From: Vandiemenella viatica
Lineage: Eukaryota; Arthropoda; Insecta; Orthoptera; Morabidae
DNA: 64,000 nucleotides
Direction of reading: 5' to 3'
NCBI GenBank assembly: GCA_031002005.1
Contig: CM061918.1
Span: 45,110,047 to 45,174,046, forward strand
Shown: positions 22,451-35,215 of the stretch, piece after piece
Layout: every line of letters begins with the position of its first letter
How positions within the stretch are numbered: the first letter of the stretch is position 1
The notes under the pieces: generated by a model
Database searches by the model: none
What the model was told of the DNA's origin: nothing
The model's input: only the letters and a program-made list of their open reading frames with translations
Made by a program: the position numbers and the translations under genes

Positions 22451-23331
22451 AATATTCTATCGCAAGTAGCCCAGTTGTTGTTATTTTATCTCATCTAAAC
22501 AGGAAATGGAAATTGGTTAGAATTGGAAAATATTTACGATCATCCTTTTCTTTGAAATGGAACAGCAGAAGACTAAGATGCTCATCATTTTTACTTAGAG
22601 AATGACCCTGATTTTCGCACAGTAACCAAGCATTTTCTGATTGTGTCTTTTTCCCCCTTCTCTGGAGGGTTCCCGTCTTCTTAGCATGTCTTTCTTCTGG
22701 AAATTCTTTTGTCAAAAAGATTTCCGAACTGTTATTGGTTTCTGATATAATTTTAATTCATTGATAGTTCCTGCGTATCTTCGTGTACTTCTGTTAGCTA
22801 TGCTGTCATCTTTTTATTCATCAAGTTGGTTGCTCAATCCGGTTTAATTCATCCATCAGATGCCTCCATGAAACGCCACATCTCAGATCTTTCGTGATAA
22901 CTCTACACTATTCAGCTTCTTCATGAATCGTCTTATGCTTCCCATGTCGTTGTCTCCTTATTGTCAGTGTTATTTTGGTGATAAAAACGAACTCGTCAAG
23001 GAAGTCGACCTCTAATGTTGGGAAAAGGTGGTGGAGAAGATGAAGGTAGTCTCACTGATAAATTCTTTTATTCACTTTCCTTATCAAGCTATACTACCGA
23101 TCCCTTTAAAACGTTGAAACTTTTACGTTGGTTGATATGCTTGTTAGGCATCTTTCGTTCGGGGATGTTTACCGCATGCTAAATAAAAGATTTCGTTCCA
23201 TGTAACTCCTTTTGTTCAAAGATTGTACCACCAATTCTTTTCATGTAATTAAAACTCCAGGTTCGTTGAGGTTGCGGGAGAAAACATTTCTAAACAAGTT
23301 CTGTTGTCGTGAACGTCTCCCGCGATCGTCT
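22451..23331. other. Unassigned spacer
   Basis: No gene is visible. Some segments could be old LINE sequence, but I cannot support a frame. Confidence 0.4.
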
Positions 23332-23495
23332 GAAGCCGCATCCCCACGGCGCGTGGTGTGACAGTACGCGCCTTTCATCTTTTACCGCCTGGCGGTGGGT
23401 CGAGGCGCGCCGTCCCTGCTAGCATATGCGGCCAAAAATGAAACGCGTCCACAACCACGCGCCGAGGGACGCGCCGTGGAAACACCTTTATGTCT
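23332..23495. mobile_element. Short GC-rich inverted-repeat element, probable MITE
   Basis: The two halves are imperfect inverted copies. CGGCGCGTGGTGTGACAG, then CGCCTTTCATCTTTTACCGC, pairs with GCGGCCAAAAATGAAACGCG, then ACAACCACGCGCCG. It is non-coding. The outer ends CCCCACGGCGCG and CGCGCCGTGGAAAC recall family M1 termini. No clear target duplication is visible. Confidence 0.55.
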
Positions 23496-25482
23496 TTCTC
23501 ACGCCTTCTCTAATATACCGATTGCTGCCTAGTAGAAAAGAAGAGTCGTATGCTCACTGATGAGGTCTATACGTGACTGGGGTATAAAATTATGTACTGT
23601 TCAGCTCGCAAACGTAAACTACCGCACTGGGTCTAACTCTCCCGTTCGCGGTAGCGCAGTGTTTCCAAACTGGCCGACTGTTTCTCATTCGAGTGAGCCA
23701 CGCAACTGTTCACTTCGCCACGGCCAAGGCTGCTCTCAGTCTATCTGAAAACTAACGCTACACCTTGTCGGGGAAAAAACTGAATAGTGTATGGGATTGT
23801 ACACAGTTCCTTCCGACTCACAAATTAGTCCCCTTTATGATTAGTTTCGACCACCTAAGATAAGGTCCACCAGACTTCGTTAATTAATTAAATTATCGGC
23901 CGCCACCATTGGCTGGCTAGGGTACAAATCAATACGTATATAACAAAAAGTTTCTTCAAATAAATCCACGTGTATGCAGAACACAAGCCAAAGATTTATT
24001 CACAGTTTTGTACTGCACAAATGTACCCGGCCACCAATGGAAAAAAGTAATTAAAGCACATACAAGTAAAATTACTGGTAGTGACTATATAATCAGAAGA
24101 TGCAGGTTCATCAGAGTGTAAAAACAATACATTCAATCACTTTCACGTAGCTGTTCATACCAACACTGTTCACCAACACTCCACCACGTAATATCGTAGT
24201 TTCCTTCTGTCAGTGAAACGTTTTCCCGACGCGGTAGCCCGTAATTAGTAACTCACGGGAACCTATACACTTCAAAACAAATCATTTGTTAATTATTTTC
24301 GGCCACGACTTACACCGTGCTACAACAAGACCCAGAGGCATGAAAATCACACGACGTTCTCTTCCAGACTCCACATACTCTCTGACCTACTAATCGATTG
24401 TCAGTCTCGCAAGTCACCGATGCACATAGCATTCGATACGCGGCATAGAATAAATATAATAATTAAAATAAGTTAATTACTGAAGGGGGCAAGCCTACTG
24501 TAATGTAACAACCTTCCAGATAAAACCACTCTTGGGCGCGCACACTGTAAGGTGACAAGGTCCCTTTCAATTTTTTTTGATAAATATGTTTGTTGAAATT
24601 AAATATTATTCTTGCTTTGTTGATATAAATGTGTTAAAGTTGTGTGTAAAATTAAAGATACGTGAATATTGGAGTGCCGGAATATCTATGAACAGTGGCC
24701 GTCTAAGACAATGAATATCTTTGGACAAAAAAAAAAAAAAAAACAGATTATTTATCCCGAGGGAGAGTGCGAGAATGTAAGAAATAAAGACCATGTGGTG
24801 GTATAAAACGGAACGTAGAAGTCTGTTATTCTGTAGTGTAATGTAAAGAAGTGTATTCTCTACCAAGTGTTTAATAATAAAATTGCTTTCGAGTGTTTTC
24901 AAATGATCCTGTAGTGATATATGTATTATTTTGTTCTGAGCTGTGAAATAATTTAATGTGCCTACTTCTATAGCTAGTATTTCAGCTTGACGACAGGCAT
25001 ATTATACACCAAGAAGAGCTACAGTAAAGTGCTCATACCAGCAAAAATAAAGCAGGTAACTTACAACACGCAGCATTTTTACTACGTGCGGCATGCGGCA
25101 TAAGAACCTCGCATACTAACACTTCCAAAGGCTCTCTCTGGCGCGAGCACATTACCAATTAAAAGCCTCGTTCTGTCACAAACTCTCGCTGTTAAACTCG
25201 TAACTAGTGCCTGTGATTAAATGAATTGAGACTCGCCGAGTCTGGTCCACTTACTCCTCCCTTTTCAGTAATTACATCTGCGCACTCTAAATAACGATAC
25301 TCCAAGAGTTGGGGCAGAATTGAATTTATTCGTGCATTCTTGCTCTTGTATGCAACTACCCTATAGTTCAACTTTACCATATTTTAAACACTACATTCCG
25401 TTTTGAGTCGACGCAACACACATTCTGAGCAAATTTGGAGTCTGTAACTTATTCAGCTTACGAACTAGTGGACTGTACTGAG
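23496..25482. other. 2 kb with no recognised feature
   Basis: This stretch is AT-rich overall, with an A run at 24727-24743. There is no repeat shared with the rest of the window and no coding domain. It is one of the longest unassigned stretches, so a host regulatory region or an unfamiliar repeat cannot be excluded. Confidence 0.4.
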
Positions 25483-25675
25483 CATGTGAGTGGACGGCCT
25501 CGCAATACTTAGGACGCGAGTTCAAATCTCTGTCCGGCGATTCAGATTTCGGATTTCCATGATTTCCCGAAACTACTCCAGGTGATTGCTAGGATGATTC
25601 CAGCAAGAGCTGTGGTCGATCTCCCTTCCGTTCGTTTCCACAATCCCCTCCCTGCGTAAAGCCATAAGCCAAAAA
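25483..25675 (+). mobile_element. SINE-A copy 9, diverged
   Basis: It shows CTCGCAATACTTAGGACGCG, GAGTTCAAATC (B box), TTCCATGATTTCCCGAAACT and TCCCTTCCGTTCG blocks, ending GCGTAAAGCC. Confidence 0.8.
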
Positions 25676-26579
25676 ATAGAGGCGCAAACGACAACGGTAA
25701 CAGATATACACGTCATGGAACACGGGCCAGGTTTAACGTAATTCTGTGATATGTTACTGATTATTCTCGCGGTGAGTCAGATTACCATTTTAGACGTAAC
25801 TGGCCAATCATGTGTATAATGAGAAACTTTTTCGAACCGGATACCTTCGGTACGAGGGCCAGTATTCTAGCCCCAAGGCCGGCAATGAGAAAAGGTGTTA
25901 GCGCTTAGTTACAATATCAAATGGTATTCTGCTCATACCTCTTCATTAAATTGCATTTTAGATTCCAGTGTGAAATATGGATTGGCTGTTTGTCCACTGT
26001 CCATATTACGCAAATAATTTCCTGCATAACAACTTAACTTCAATTGAAAGGTATTTTGCCTGTCGCTTGAATTACAGGGTGTCAGTTGTTGAAAGATAAT
26101 TGGTTAATTTCCTGGAGGTGACGTTGTTACGCGTAAATTGATTGCTTAATGATGGTCGCGTGCTTGCCGCATTCCTGGCACTTTGTAATAGCAGGGACGG
26201 TGTTGCAACTTGTTTGCTGCCTTAATGACAAAGCGCCAGACTCTCGCGTTCATTCGCTCTCGTCATCACCTCCTAATGAACGCCGTTGCGTAATAGAGCG
26301 CTGCAGGAGATCCTTCTGCAAATTAACATACTTCTCTTTTCTTCGTATTGAGTGTAGTATGGTGCTCAAAAGTTCTGAAACGTAATTGAAATAACGAAGA
26401 GTAGGGAAATAACCAATCACTTACTACAGATGAAGGTTTAAGGTCCAGGATGAACGCACATAAAATACGAACTCACTTTACAATATTTTTGTGAATAACA
26501 TTACTCATGATAAAGGCGAGACATAGGGCAAGGGGTATGATGTATATACATCCAGACCAGCCACATGAATGAACCAGGA
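25676..26579. other. Unassigned spacer
   Basis: No gene or recurrent repeat is recognised here. Confidence 0.45.
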
Positions 26580-26958
26580 AGAAAGCGTGGGGATTGCAAG
26601 GGTAGCTCCATTTTGGCCTCTTGTGAACTCCCCTCCACCTCCCCCTCACCACGTGGCTTTTGTCTCTACCCCCCCCCTCTCCCGCACGTAGCTTTTTTCC
26701 CCTATTGTTCCCAGAAGACATTTTATACTGTTTTCTCTTGTCAGACTATCGTAAATTTTATACGGAGATAATTAAATGACGGAAATAAATATTCACATGC
26801 TGTTGTGTGTTCTGTACCTCATTTTAACTGTGACAAATGATATGAATGAAAAGCTACGTGGCTTGGTTCGGAACCTCCCTCCCCCCCGTAGCTCACCGTA
26901 GCTTTCCATCCAACCCCCCCCTCTCCCTAGACCGAGCCACGTAGTTTATGGACGCTCC
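26580..26958 (-). mobile_element. MITE family H1, copy 2
   Basis: The order is the same as in copy 1: GTAGCTCCATTTTGGCCTC, TTTTTTCCCCTATTGTTCCC, CATTTTAACTGTGACAAATG, then CGAGCCACGTAGTTTATGGA. The right end is followed by TTA. The left end is too diverged to show its target site. Confidence 0.8.
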
Positions 26959-29417
26959 TTAATGGGGCGGAGGAAAAAGTTTCTTTGTCACTTTCATATA
27001 ATTGAAACTTAATTATTACATTCTGAGCACTCATATTGGTGGTTCGGGGGTCTATCGGATATACGAACAGTGTACGAGATTACGAGTGTTCGAGTTAGTA
27101 TTTTTTACATTTCTGACACCAGTTCCTGTACCGCAACGCTTTACGTGCTAAGACGTATTATTTCCTAACTGAAAGACACAATTGTCTAACTTGCGTACTA
27201 ATATCACTGTTTACTTTTTGTGATTAAAGCATAATTCAACTGGAATAGCGCTCCGACATCACTAATAAAGTGATCTTAATTGGTATGTGATATCGTGGAT
27301 TCTTAATCTGAGGCAAGACACCAGTAAATATGTAAAAATACTATTTACACAAGATATGCTACTCGCCCAATTGTTCGCTCTGTTCTAACCAACACTACGA
27401 CGAAGAGGAATATAACTCCAACTGCATACCGACGAAACAAACAACATGAACAAATTAATAGTACGGAACACATGTAGGAATGGTTTGAAGTTATGACCAA
27501 AAGATGGCATTAAAAAGTATGAGACTACAGATGGATTGCATGTATATTACCTGAAGTTGTAGCGTAATAGACTACATGTTGACTCTAAGACAATCTTGAA
27601 AGAAATAAGAACAAAATGGCGGAGAGGGATTTCATAACACAAGAGTGCATTACCCTGCTAAATTACGTACGCTTGCGAAGCCTGCACGCTTCCTGAGCCA
27701 TTCTCCGCACTGCAAGACAAGTTCTCAACTCGTATCTTCAGACGAATAAATGAACGAAAATTCATTCCCAGATTATCTACAATTATTCTGTCCACTACAT
27801 TAGGATTCAGGAGGTTAGTGGTTCGTATCCGGGCTCGGGAGTGTATCTATTACCGCATTGTTGCCTCTTAATATCCTCGACCTAGAAAAACCGTAAAGCC
27901 TAAAGGGTAAAAATGCTTGGAGGTAATGAGGTGGTGTATCGTATAACTGAAATAAAAGCAATCATCGTGTTTATCTTAATGTTAATGCGAAATTAAGAAT
28001 TTTTCAAGCATATCGAGACACTTGGAACGGAAACGCTTAGCGAGTATGTGTGGCATCAGGAGCAATAGCAATTTTAACTGTGCGCTTCAGGCGAGTGAAT
28101 TTATTGCTTCATTAGGATGCGTGTAAAACGTGAGGTACCTGGCTATAAAATGATATGTTAGAATATTATTTTATAGTTCTGTAACAGTTAAGCAGTCAAT
28201 ACACCAAGTGTATTTCCTGCGAATCGTTATATAGAGTAACGGAGCTCTGTAGTATACCAAACAAATTAATGTAAATCATAATCCTGGAAAATAAATTTTC
28301 TCTGATGTAAAAAAGTAGAGTGGTTGCCTGATGTGAAACGGGTGCAGGAGTTTCGGGTAGCAAGATAGTATTTGGCCTGGAAAGAGACGATTGGACCAAA
28401 TTTGGGATGGTTTTCAGAACAAAGGAGAAATATAGGGAGATATATTCAACTGAAGCAATAGCATTTAAAAGCGCATGGGTTGTGGTGTTCCATCTTTATA
28501 GCCCTGACGGCTCATACCAATAGAAGCACAGCTGTGTTTAAAAAAGATTACAACAAAGACTTAAGTGAGATGACACTTGGATAATCTTTAATTTTACCAG
28601 CATTTCAAGTTATTTCTTTTCACAAATTAATTGTAAAATCCGGTATATAGTCACTTGGGGTGAGGGGGAGGGGAATTGTTACATGGTACCGATCTCTCCA
28701 ATGACTTCTAATGATAATTTTCTACTCTGATAGTCGCAATGACACCTGTATGTGTTTACTAATAAATAGGTTTCATTGATTTTCTTTTCGTTTTGTTTCA
28801 GGTAAGAACGCCACCTGACGTGGGCTTGATGCTCGTCTACACTCGGCGAGAGCCATTAAATACTATGAGGTAGGAGTTTGTTCGCTATCTAGAATTACCA
28901 CACAGGCCGCCGTACTGCACAATAGAGGTACCCGCGTACAAAACGCGCGCCTCGTATGTTGTTGCCCTAATAGTTCCAACTTAACTACAAACAAAGGACC
29001 TTGAAAGAAACGGAAAAAAAAATATACTATCCTTACTTCACAACTGTTTAATTTGATTGCAACCAACTACATATTTTTCCTATTTAAGGTCAGCATTCAG
29101 GAAAAAATTAAATTGCAACGATAATATATTTAACCAGCATTTTTCCCACTCTTCGACCGCTCACTATTTGGTTTTCTTTTTTTTTTTTTTTTTTTTTTTT
29201 TATTTTTTGCAAAACCAAAGTAAAAAAGTTTGTAATGTAGCATTAGTGGTGTGTTAATCTTTGATGTAGTGATGTGATTAAGTTTTTTTCCATGTATTCT
29301 AATGTAAGCCCAATATACTTCACATAACTGAAGAAATAAGTCATCAAAATTACCTAGTCAAAAGCAATATCAACAGAGTCCATAGGTTTTAGTGTGTGTG
29401 TTGTAGCGTGATCTCAG
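26959..29417. other. 2.4 kb with no recognised feature
   Basis: The stretch contains a T run at 29177-29201. The segment at 28800-28990 is somewhat more GC-rich. No gene, RNA or shared repeat is recognised. Confidence 0.4.
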
Positions 29418-29425
29418 GTGGGTAG

Positions 29426-30105
29426 CATGGAGGAAGGAAATATATGGAGGAGAAGTGACGTTAAATTGGTGAAGCAGGCTCGCGCATGCGCAGTGGCGGC
29501 AGCGGCGATATTGCGCTTCCAAACAATTGCGATGTTCCCAGTATATCTCGAAAACTAAGCAAGATATCGAAAAATTTTATTCTTTATTTTCGATTTGTCT
29601 CGTCGTGTTACATAAGAATCGATCATTAAATTTGACTTTTGCGAAATTTTTCTTCTCCATTTCAACTCAAGAAACCTCACTTTTGATACAGTACGTATAT
29701 CTCTAGAACTAGGTCAGATATGGAAAATTTTTATTCTTTATTTTTCATTTGCCTCGTCTTTTTAAATAAGAATCCATCATCAAATTTGACTTTGACCAAT
29801 GTTTTCTTCTGAATTTCAACCAAAACCATTTCACATTTGGGACCGAATATCTCGAAAACTAAGCAGGATATCATTCTTCATTTTTTATTTGTCATATCGA
29901 GTTACATAATAATCCATCACCAGATTGCGGCGTCACCTTTATCCTAGAGTTCCCTTGAGGTTTTTGTACATATTTCCCGTGTCTGTATGGAAGCGACCAT
30001 TCCCCCTCCACTCCGGCCATGCCCCCCCACTCTTCCTCACCCTGCTTCACTTCAATGCGTGGTGAAGGTCTCTTGCGTCGTCTCCATATATTTCCTTCCT
30101 CCATG
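29426..30105. mobile_element. 680 bp inverted-repeat element with 8 bp target duplication and internal tandem repeats
   Basis: The inverted ends are CATGGAGGAAGGAAATATAT and ATATATTTCCTTCCTCCATG, supported further in by GTGAAGCAGG and its complement. GTGGGTAG occurs exactly on both sides (29418-29425 and 30106-30113). An 8 bp duplication with CA...TG ends fits hAT. The interior holds about 2.5-3 tandem units (29543-29930). No transposase is present. Confidence 0.85.
29543..29930. repeat. Tandem repeat, unit about 150-155 bp, 2.5-3 copies
   Basis: Units begin with ATATCTCGAAAACTAAGC (29544, 29848) or the variant ATATCTCTAGAACTAGGTC (29698). Each continues with a TTCTTTATTTTT block, then ATAAGAATC.ATCA..AAATTTGACTTT. 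All lie inside the 29426-30105 element. Confidence 0.8.
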
Positions 30106-30344
30106 GTGGGTAGCTTGCAAAGGAGTGTTCATCTGAGACGCAGTATGACCTGTGGCGCCTCTCTCTTCTCTATATGATCGAATTATGATTTCTTGCTCTG
30201 TTTCCCGGTCGTGTGCCGTCGTAAGATGTGATGCAGGTTTCAAGCTATATCACAAGTTTTCAAACTGTAAAGCTTCATCAAAATTGGTTCTGTAGTTTTT
30301 ACGTGATACCTGAAAAAAGAGACAGATAGTTGCAATCTGCTGAC

Positions 30345-30572
30345 AGTAGCGGTGACGTTCTGATCTCGCATTCACGAGGACGCGGGTTCAAATCCACGTC
30401 CGAGCATTCAGATTTCGGTTTTCATGGTTTCACCTAAATCAATCCAAGCGAATGTCGGAATGCTCCTTCAAAAGGACTTTGCGAATTCTTTCCCGTTCAT
30501 TGTCTCTCCCAATCCTTTCCCACCTCTAATGACCTCGATATCGACGAGCTATAAGCAAATAAATAAATAAAT
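30345..30572 (+). mobile_element. SINE-A copy 10
   Basis: It carries GAGGACGCGGGTTCAAATCC (B box), TCATGGTTTCACCTAAATCA, CCCACCTCTAATGACCTCGA and a (AAAT)n tail at 30556-30571. The head is worn. Confidence 0.88.
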
Positions 30573-31013
30573 AGTATAGATAAATGTCGTTAGTAATCCT
30601 TCAGTACTGTCTGTGAAATGGAACTGAATTACTCGTTAACTTTTGATGAGAAGTTTCACTTGAAACACAAAGCGCCGATGGATAGCAACCCGACCTCGAG
30701 GAAGTCAATATTAAATTACGTATTTGAAGGTAATAACAATAATGATAAAAATAATAAAACGTTAATTAAAAACAGAAGCAGATGTAGTGGAGAGAGGATG
30801 TTAATTCTGTTTCGTTGATAATAAAATTAGAGCTGATGGCCGGAACAAGAACTATCTCAAAAAGAGAGTATGACTAAAAAAAGATCCTTCTTCTGAACCG
30901 GAAATATTTTACTTTCAAACACAGACGTATCACTCTGTAAGAACACCGCACAGCTGTAGATGGGGAGCATAGTGTTGTACTTAAGTGAGCTTTGGATTTA
31001 CAGATATATATAG
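30573..31013. other. Unassigned spacer
   Basis: It holds an AT-rich run with AATAATA-type repeats near 30735-30760. No gene is visible. Confidence 0.45.
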
Positions 31014-31317
31014 ACTATATATGTTAGGCTCAAACACCGAAAACGTTCATTGAGCGAAAAAAAAAAAACAACGACCACAACGTTTTGGTTTCTTGTGGCT
31101 AACTGAAAACGGCCACAACGCGAAATTCGCGTTTGGTCCAGGTCACATTCTGCACACGATTCACATTTTTATTTTTTTTAGGGCCTTGTAACGCGACGTG
31201 TAAGAAGAATCATTTATAATAAATGCAGCTTGGATCGATTCGTCGTGAACACACGTTTTTTGTGATACCGCAACGCGTTGTTGTAGTTTTCAGTCTAAAC
31301 GTCTAACGTATATACGG
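31014..31317. mobile_element. Possible small inverted-repeat element
   Basis: The left end TATATATGTTAGGCTCAAAC...CGAAAAC is an imperfect inverse of the right end GTTTTCAGTCTAAACGTCTAACGTATATA. It is about 300 bp and non-coding. The match is weak and the target site is ambiguous because the flanks are TA-rich. Confidence 0.4.
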
Positions 31318-32517
31318 GCTTAATAGCAGTGAGATGCAGTGTTGCAATCATATAGCAACAATAACATAAAGACTCAATAATTTTGAGTGCTCTAGATACA
31401 TAACTTAAGAGGTTCCCCTGTTAAGCAAAGCAACCCAGTGGAAGGTTAGAGCGGGAAGTTGAGTCGGAGAGCAAATCAGTGCGGAAGGATCACCAATCCG
31501 TCATTGAAGCAGACGTGGTGATTAAGCTTCACCCTTAAGAGTTTGCGATGAATGTCATTAATGTTAAATTTACCGAAGCTAATGGCCCGTCGTGCATTAA
31601 TATCCCCTCCTAGTGGTTTGCTTAGCACCCGCAGTGTCGCTGTTTTGTATGCAGTATGCGCCCTCTAGGACGCTTGAGTCGGTAATACAGAGTGGTGAGA
31701 CGGCGTGATTCCTGACATATGCACACGCATACATAAAAACTCAAAACCCAGATGTTTGTTTCGCAGCGATGCCGACCATATTTCTCACAGTTGATGTCCA
31801 CCTGACAGTTGGATTCTCGACGCTGTTCACCGGACTTCACTGCTCTCAGATATCTAGTGCTGGTTGTGTATTTTGCAATAGCCCAAGTTCTCGCGCAAAA
31901 AATGATATTTCTCATTTTAAACGTATGGAAGTCAGGATCAACATTTGGATATCCCACGTCACCGGACCTTACGAAGCAGCGTTTTTAAAATATTCAGGTT
32001 TTAACACTCCACCGTTCAGGAACTCCGCTCACCTTCCGCCCTATGTAAGTCCCTCGTGACGCGAAGTTAAATGCAGCGGAAAGCGCTAACTATGCTTGAC
32101 TATGATACATAAATGATTAAAGTGGGGAGAAAAATGTGGTTGAAGTCCGTAAAGCGATGCCGTGGATTATGGCCACCGCGGTTCTGTAACACTTGGCCAG
32201 AAATTAAGTGGATAGGTGGTCTCTGAAAATGATGTGCCGCGAAAGAAGCTTTTGGAAGAGTATCGCAGAAATAAGAGACAGGTTGTTGATCAATGCAGGA
32301 TTGGTTAACTTTTTAGTGGAGGGAGACAAAGATCAGACTATATCAGGCAGAGAATTGAGGTGATGAAGCTCTGAATTATAACGGACAGGCGAGATCATTA
32401 AAAGCAGGTCGGATACTGTTGGTTGAAAAATAAGTGACCCTAAAAATGACATGGTTCTGTTTTTGACAACACTTGTTCTAGAAGACGAGTTGTATAGTGA
32501 TGAGTAGTGACCTCCGT
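31318..32517. other. Unassigned sequence
   Basis: Overlapping short open frames on both strands at 31622-32059 carry no recognisable domain. I do not call a gene. Confidence 0.4.
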
Positions 32518-32672
32518 ACTGATTTCGGTTTTCCATTGTTACCGAAGACCACTCAAGGCGAATGCGGCGATGGTTCTTCAAAAGCCCATAGAGTAATTTT
32601 CTTCCGTTCCTTGCCCTCACTCCTTCCGCTTCTAATGACTTCGATGTAGTCGAAAGTAAAACCAGAAGCCAA
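32518..32672 (+). mobile_element. SINE-A copy 11, 5'-truncated
   Basis: It starts at GATTTCGGTTTTCCATTGTT. It continues with AAGGCGAATGCGGCGATGGT and TTCCGTTCCTTGCC, then TCTAATGACTTCGATG. The head is missing. Confidence 0.82.
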
Positions 32673-33004
32673 ATACAATGCTTTACTAGGGCGTGATCTA
32701 GTTCTTGTGTATCTCGTTCTGTGGATGACGGTTGTTAACTTGGTGATATGTCCTGGAACAGTGGTTTAGTGTCGCTGGATGGAGCCTGCCGGGAGAGTTC
32801 GTTTAATTCCCACAGGCGCGGTGGCGGGAACGTCCAGCAGGGCGTGACCTTCCTTGACGTTCCCAGGAGATCCATCAGATGCGACGGACACTGCTTCTCG
32901 CATGGCAAGCAACATTCACAAACTAACGCAACAAGTGCGTAATCTGCGTTCAGATCCAGAAGACAAAGAGGATATTTCCTGGAGGTTGAATGTCATGTAA
33001 ACTT

Positions 33005-33720
33005 TTTTTTTTTGCTGTCATCGGTGTTTTGACTGGTTTGATGCAATCCTCCATCCCTTCCTATCTTGCGCTTACCTATTTATCTCAACATACCCCTTAC
33101 AACCCACGTCCTCAATTATCTACTTCATATATTCTAATCTCTGTCTTCCTCTACAGTTCTTACCTTCGACCGTTCCCTCCACCAGCAAATTAACTAATCC
33201 AGCATGTCTCAAAATATGACCTACCATCCTTTCTGTAAGACTCTTTCACAAACTTCTTTCATCGCCCATCATTTCTAAAACTTTTTCGTTTCGTACTTCA
33301 CCTGTCCACTTAATTTTCAGCATCCTTCTATAGCACCACATTTCAAATGCTTTCTGGTATTCCTAAAGTCCATGCTTCGCTGACATAAAGTGCTGAGCTC
33401 CACACATAGAATTTTAAAAAGTTCTTTCTCAATCTTGGATCAAAATTTGAGACTAAAAGATTTCTCTTTTTCATGAAGGCTCTTTTAGCTACTGCTTTTC
33501 TGCTTTTAACATCATTCCTGCTTCGGCCATAGGTTGTAATTTTACTTTATAAGTAGTAAAATTCACGAACTACTTATATCGCATCTGATACTATTTTTTT
33601 TTATTTAGTCTGCTATTATTGGTATCGTTTATGATACATTTAATCACTTTCGTCTTTCTGAAGTTTTTGTTTCGTCCAAATTATTCCTTCAGTATGCCAA
33701 CTTGGCGTACCTCAAAATCA
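33005..33720 (-). pseudogene. LINE 3' region, reverse transcriptase C-terminus (family L-a, copy 1)
   Basis: On the minus strand, broken frames read KIKWTGEVRNEKVLEMMGD, then a MVGHILRHAGL segment, then RGRQRLEYMK..IEDVG. This is the C-terminal 'R-x-GH-x-LRH ... RGR-R' tail of many arthropod LINE proteins. The same nucleotide sequence recurs at 45.4-47.5 kb, where an RT catalytic FADD is also seen. Many stops make it dead. Clade is not assigned. Confidence 0.75.
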
Positions 33721-34870
33721 TTACCGACATAACCTTGCGAGATAAAGTAGCGCTTGTGGAGTACTGACCACACAACCTCCGTTACCAAAGAGAAATAAAG
33801 CCCTGTTGCTTTATTTTTCTTTGTCTACTGTGCGTATCTCTTTAATAATTGCGACAGTGACATGGATACATTATCTCACTCTTCCATATCAATTAATCGT
33901 GCGGAAAAAATTCAGCATGCCTTATAATCTGCATTCATGTCTAGTGGTTTATAGGTTTTTGCCGCTTTCGGCTATATTGAACAGTTCACAAAATTGTGAG
34001 TGGCAGTGGGTGCTTTGCCCTGAAACTAATCTCTCCAACATGTAATCTAAACCCTGATAGCCCATAAAGGACTCGTATGGGAGTTGTAGTAAGGGGCAAT
34101 ATTTCCCTAATCGCATCTCGTAATAGTAAGAAGTTGATCATAGGTTGGTCAATAAGTTCAACTTGGAACTAAGTTTCCTGTTTGCCAGACAGTTCCAAAT
34201 CAAGTCTGCGACACATTCGTAGATGGTGTGACAAGTGGTCATAAAGCCCGCGACCTTTCTCTGTTAAAGAGGTCTATTGAAATAATGAAGAGAACATTCG
34301 AGACTGAGGATAATAAACTTAATGTCTATCACGAATACTGCAGTGAAGTCACTTCTTTATTGAAATTCATTCTCTTATCTATTACAGTATGCAACATTTT
34401 GACGTACGTATAAAGAAATAGCAAATTTATTTTACAGTGTTGGTGAAAACCACATGGAATATACACAAAATGTCTACCACTTCTCCCTCCAGATTGCGTC
34501 AGTGCAGCTGCCAAAAATATCATCATAACAAAAAATCATAAAACTTTAAACAGTTTTTTTTTAAGCTTTCAGTTCTTAAAGAAACACAACCAAATAGTTG
34601 TTAAGATATATAATTACCAAATCTCCTACACACCATCGGTCGTTTGTCTTCGCCTTGAGTTATAGATTCCACTAGGTTTCACTGTGTAATATCCTGCTAA
34701 ATGATGTTCCAAACAAAGTATTCGGAACGGTTGACATCAGAGAAACGAGATGGGATATTTGCTGCTCGCTGTAGTAGATGAGCGTTTTAGATGCAGTACA
34801 CTTTTTGCATAGGCTGCTTTGTCAATTGCTTGAGGATATAAAGTTGTTCGTTAAGAAAGCTCGCAGTGTC
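33721..34870. other. Unassigned sequence
   Basis: No gene or recurrent repeat is recognised here. Confidence 0.4.
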
Positions 34871-35215
34871 TCCCTTCAGACCAGCTTGTAATGGCTGCGA
34901 TTTCCGCGGCGAGTGTAGGCGTGGGTCAGCAGGTGTTCCTGTCGTGGCCTAGTGACCGAGCTCACCCACCAGGCGGCAGCACGCGCGAACAATATAGCCT
35001 CCCTCGCGGGCGCCACATCAAGGTCGCCGAGCCACTCTCTCGTCGGGGTGTCAGAGGTAGCGAGGCCGGCTCCTGCTAGCTCGCTTGTGTCCACCTTAAT
35101 TGCATTGCAGCTGGCGGCGCGTGCTATTATATTGTTTGTGTTGCTCAGTATAGTTCTATGGGAAGGAAAGGGGACTCTCATTCTTGTCTCTCCGTCACAT
35201 ACCTCTATCTCGTAA
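34871..35215. other. GC-rich island, possible unique functional segment
   Basis: This roughly 200 bp CpG-rich block (about 34890-35110) stands out in AT-rich DNA and matches no repeat in the window. Open frames exist on both strands, the longest being 143 codons on the minus strand (34876-35307). Their composition follows the GC content and I see no domain. It could be an exon, a CpG-rich promoter or an unfamiliar repeat. Confidence 0.3.

Noticed and set aside
29177..29201. Long T run as the tail of a processed retrocopy on the minus strand
   Set aside because: The adjacent sequence shows no gene-like or repeat-like body and no flanking duplication.
31622..32059. Pair of about 100-codon frames on opposite strands
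   Set aside because: Neither has a recognisable motif, and mutual overlap on opposite strands suggests chance.
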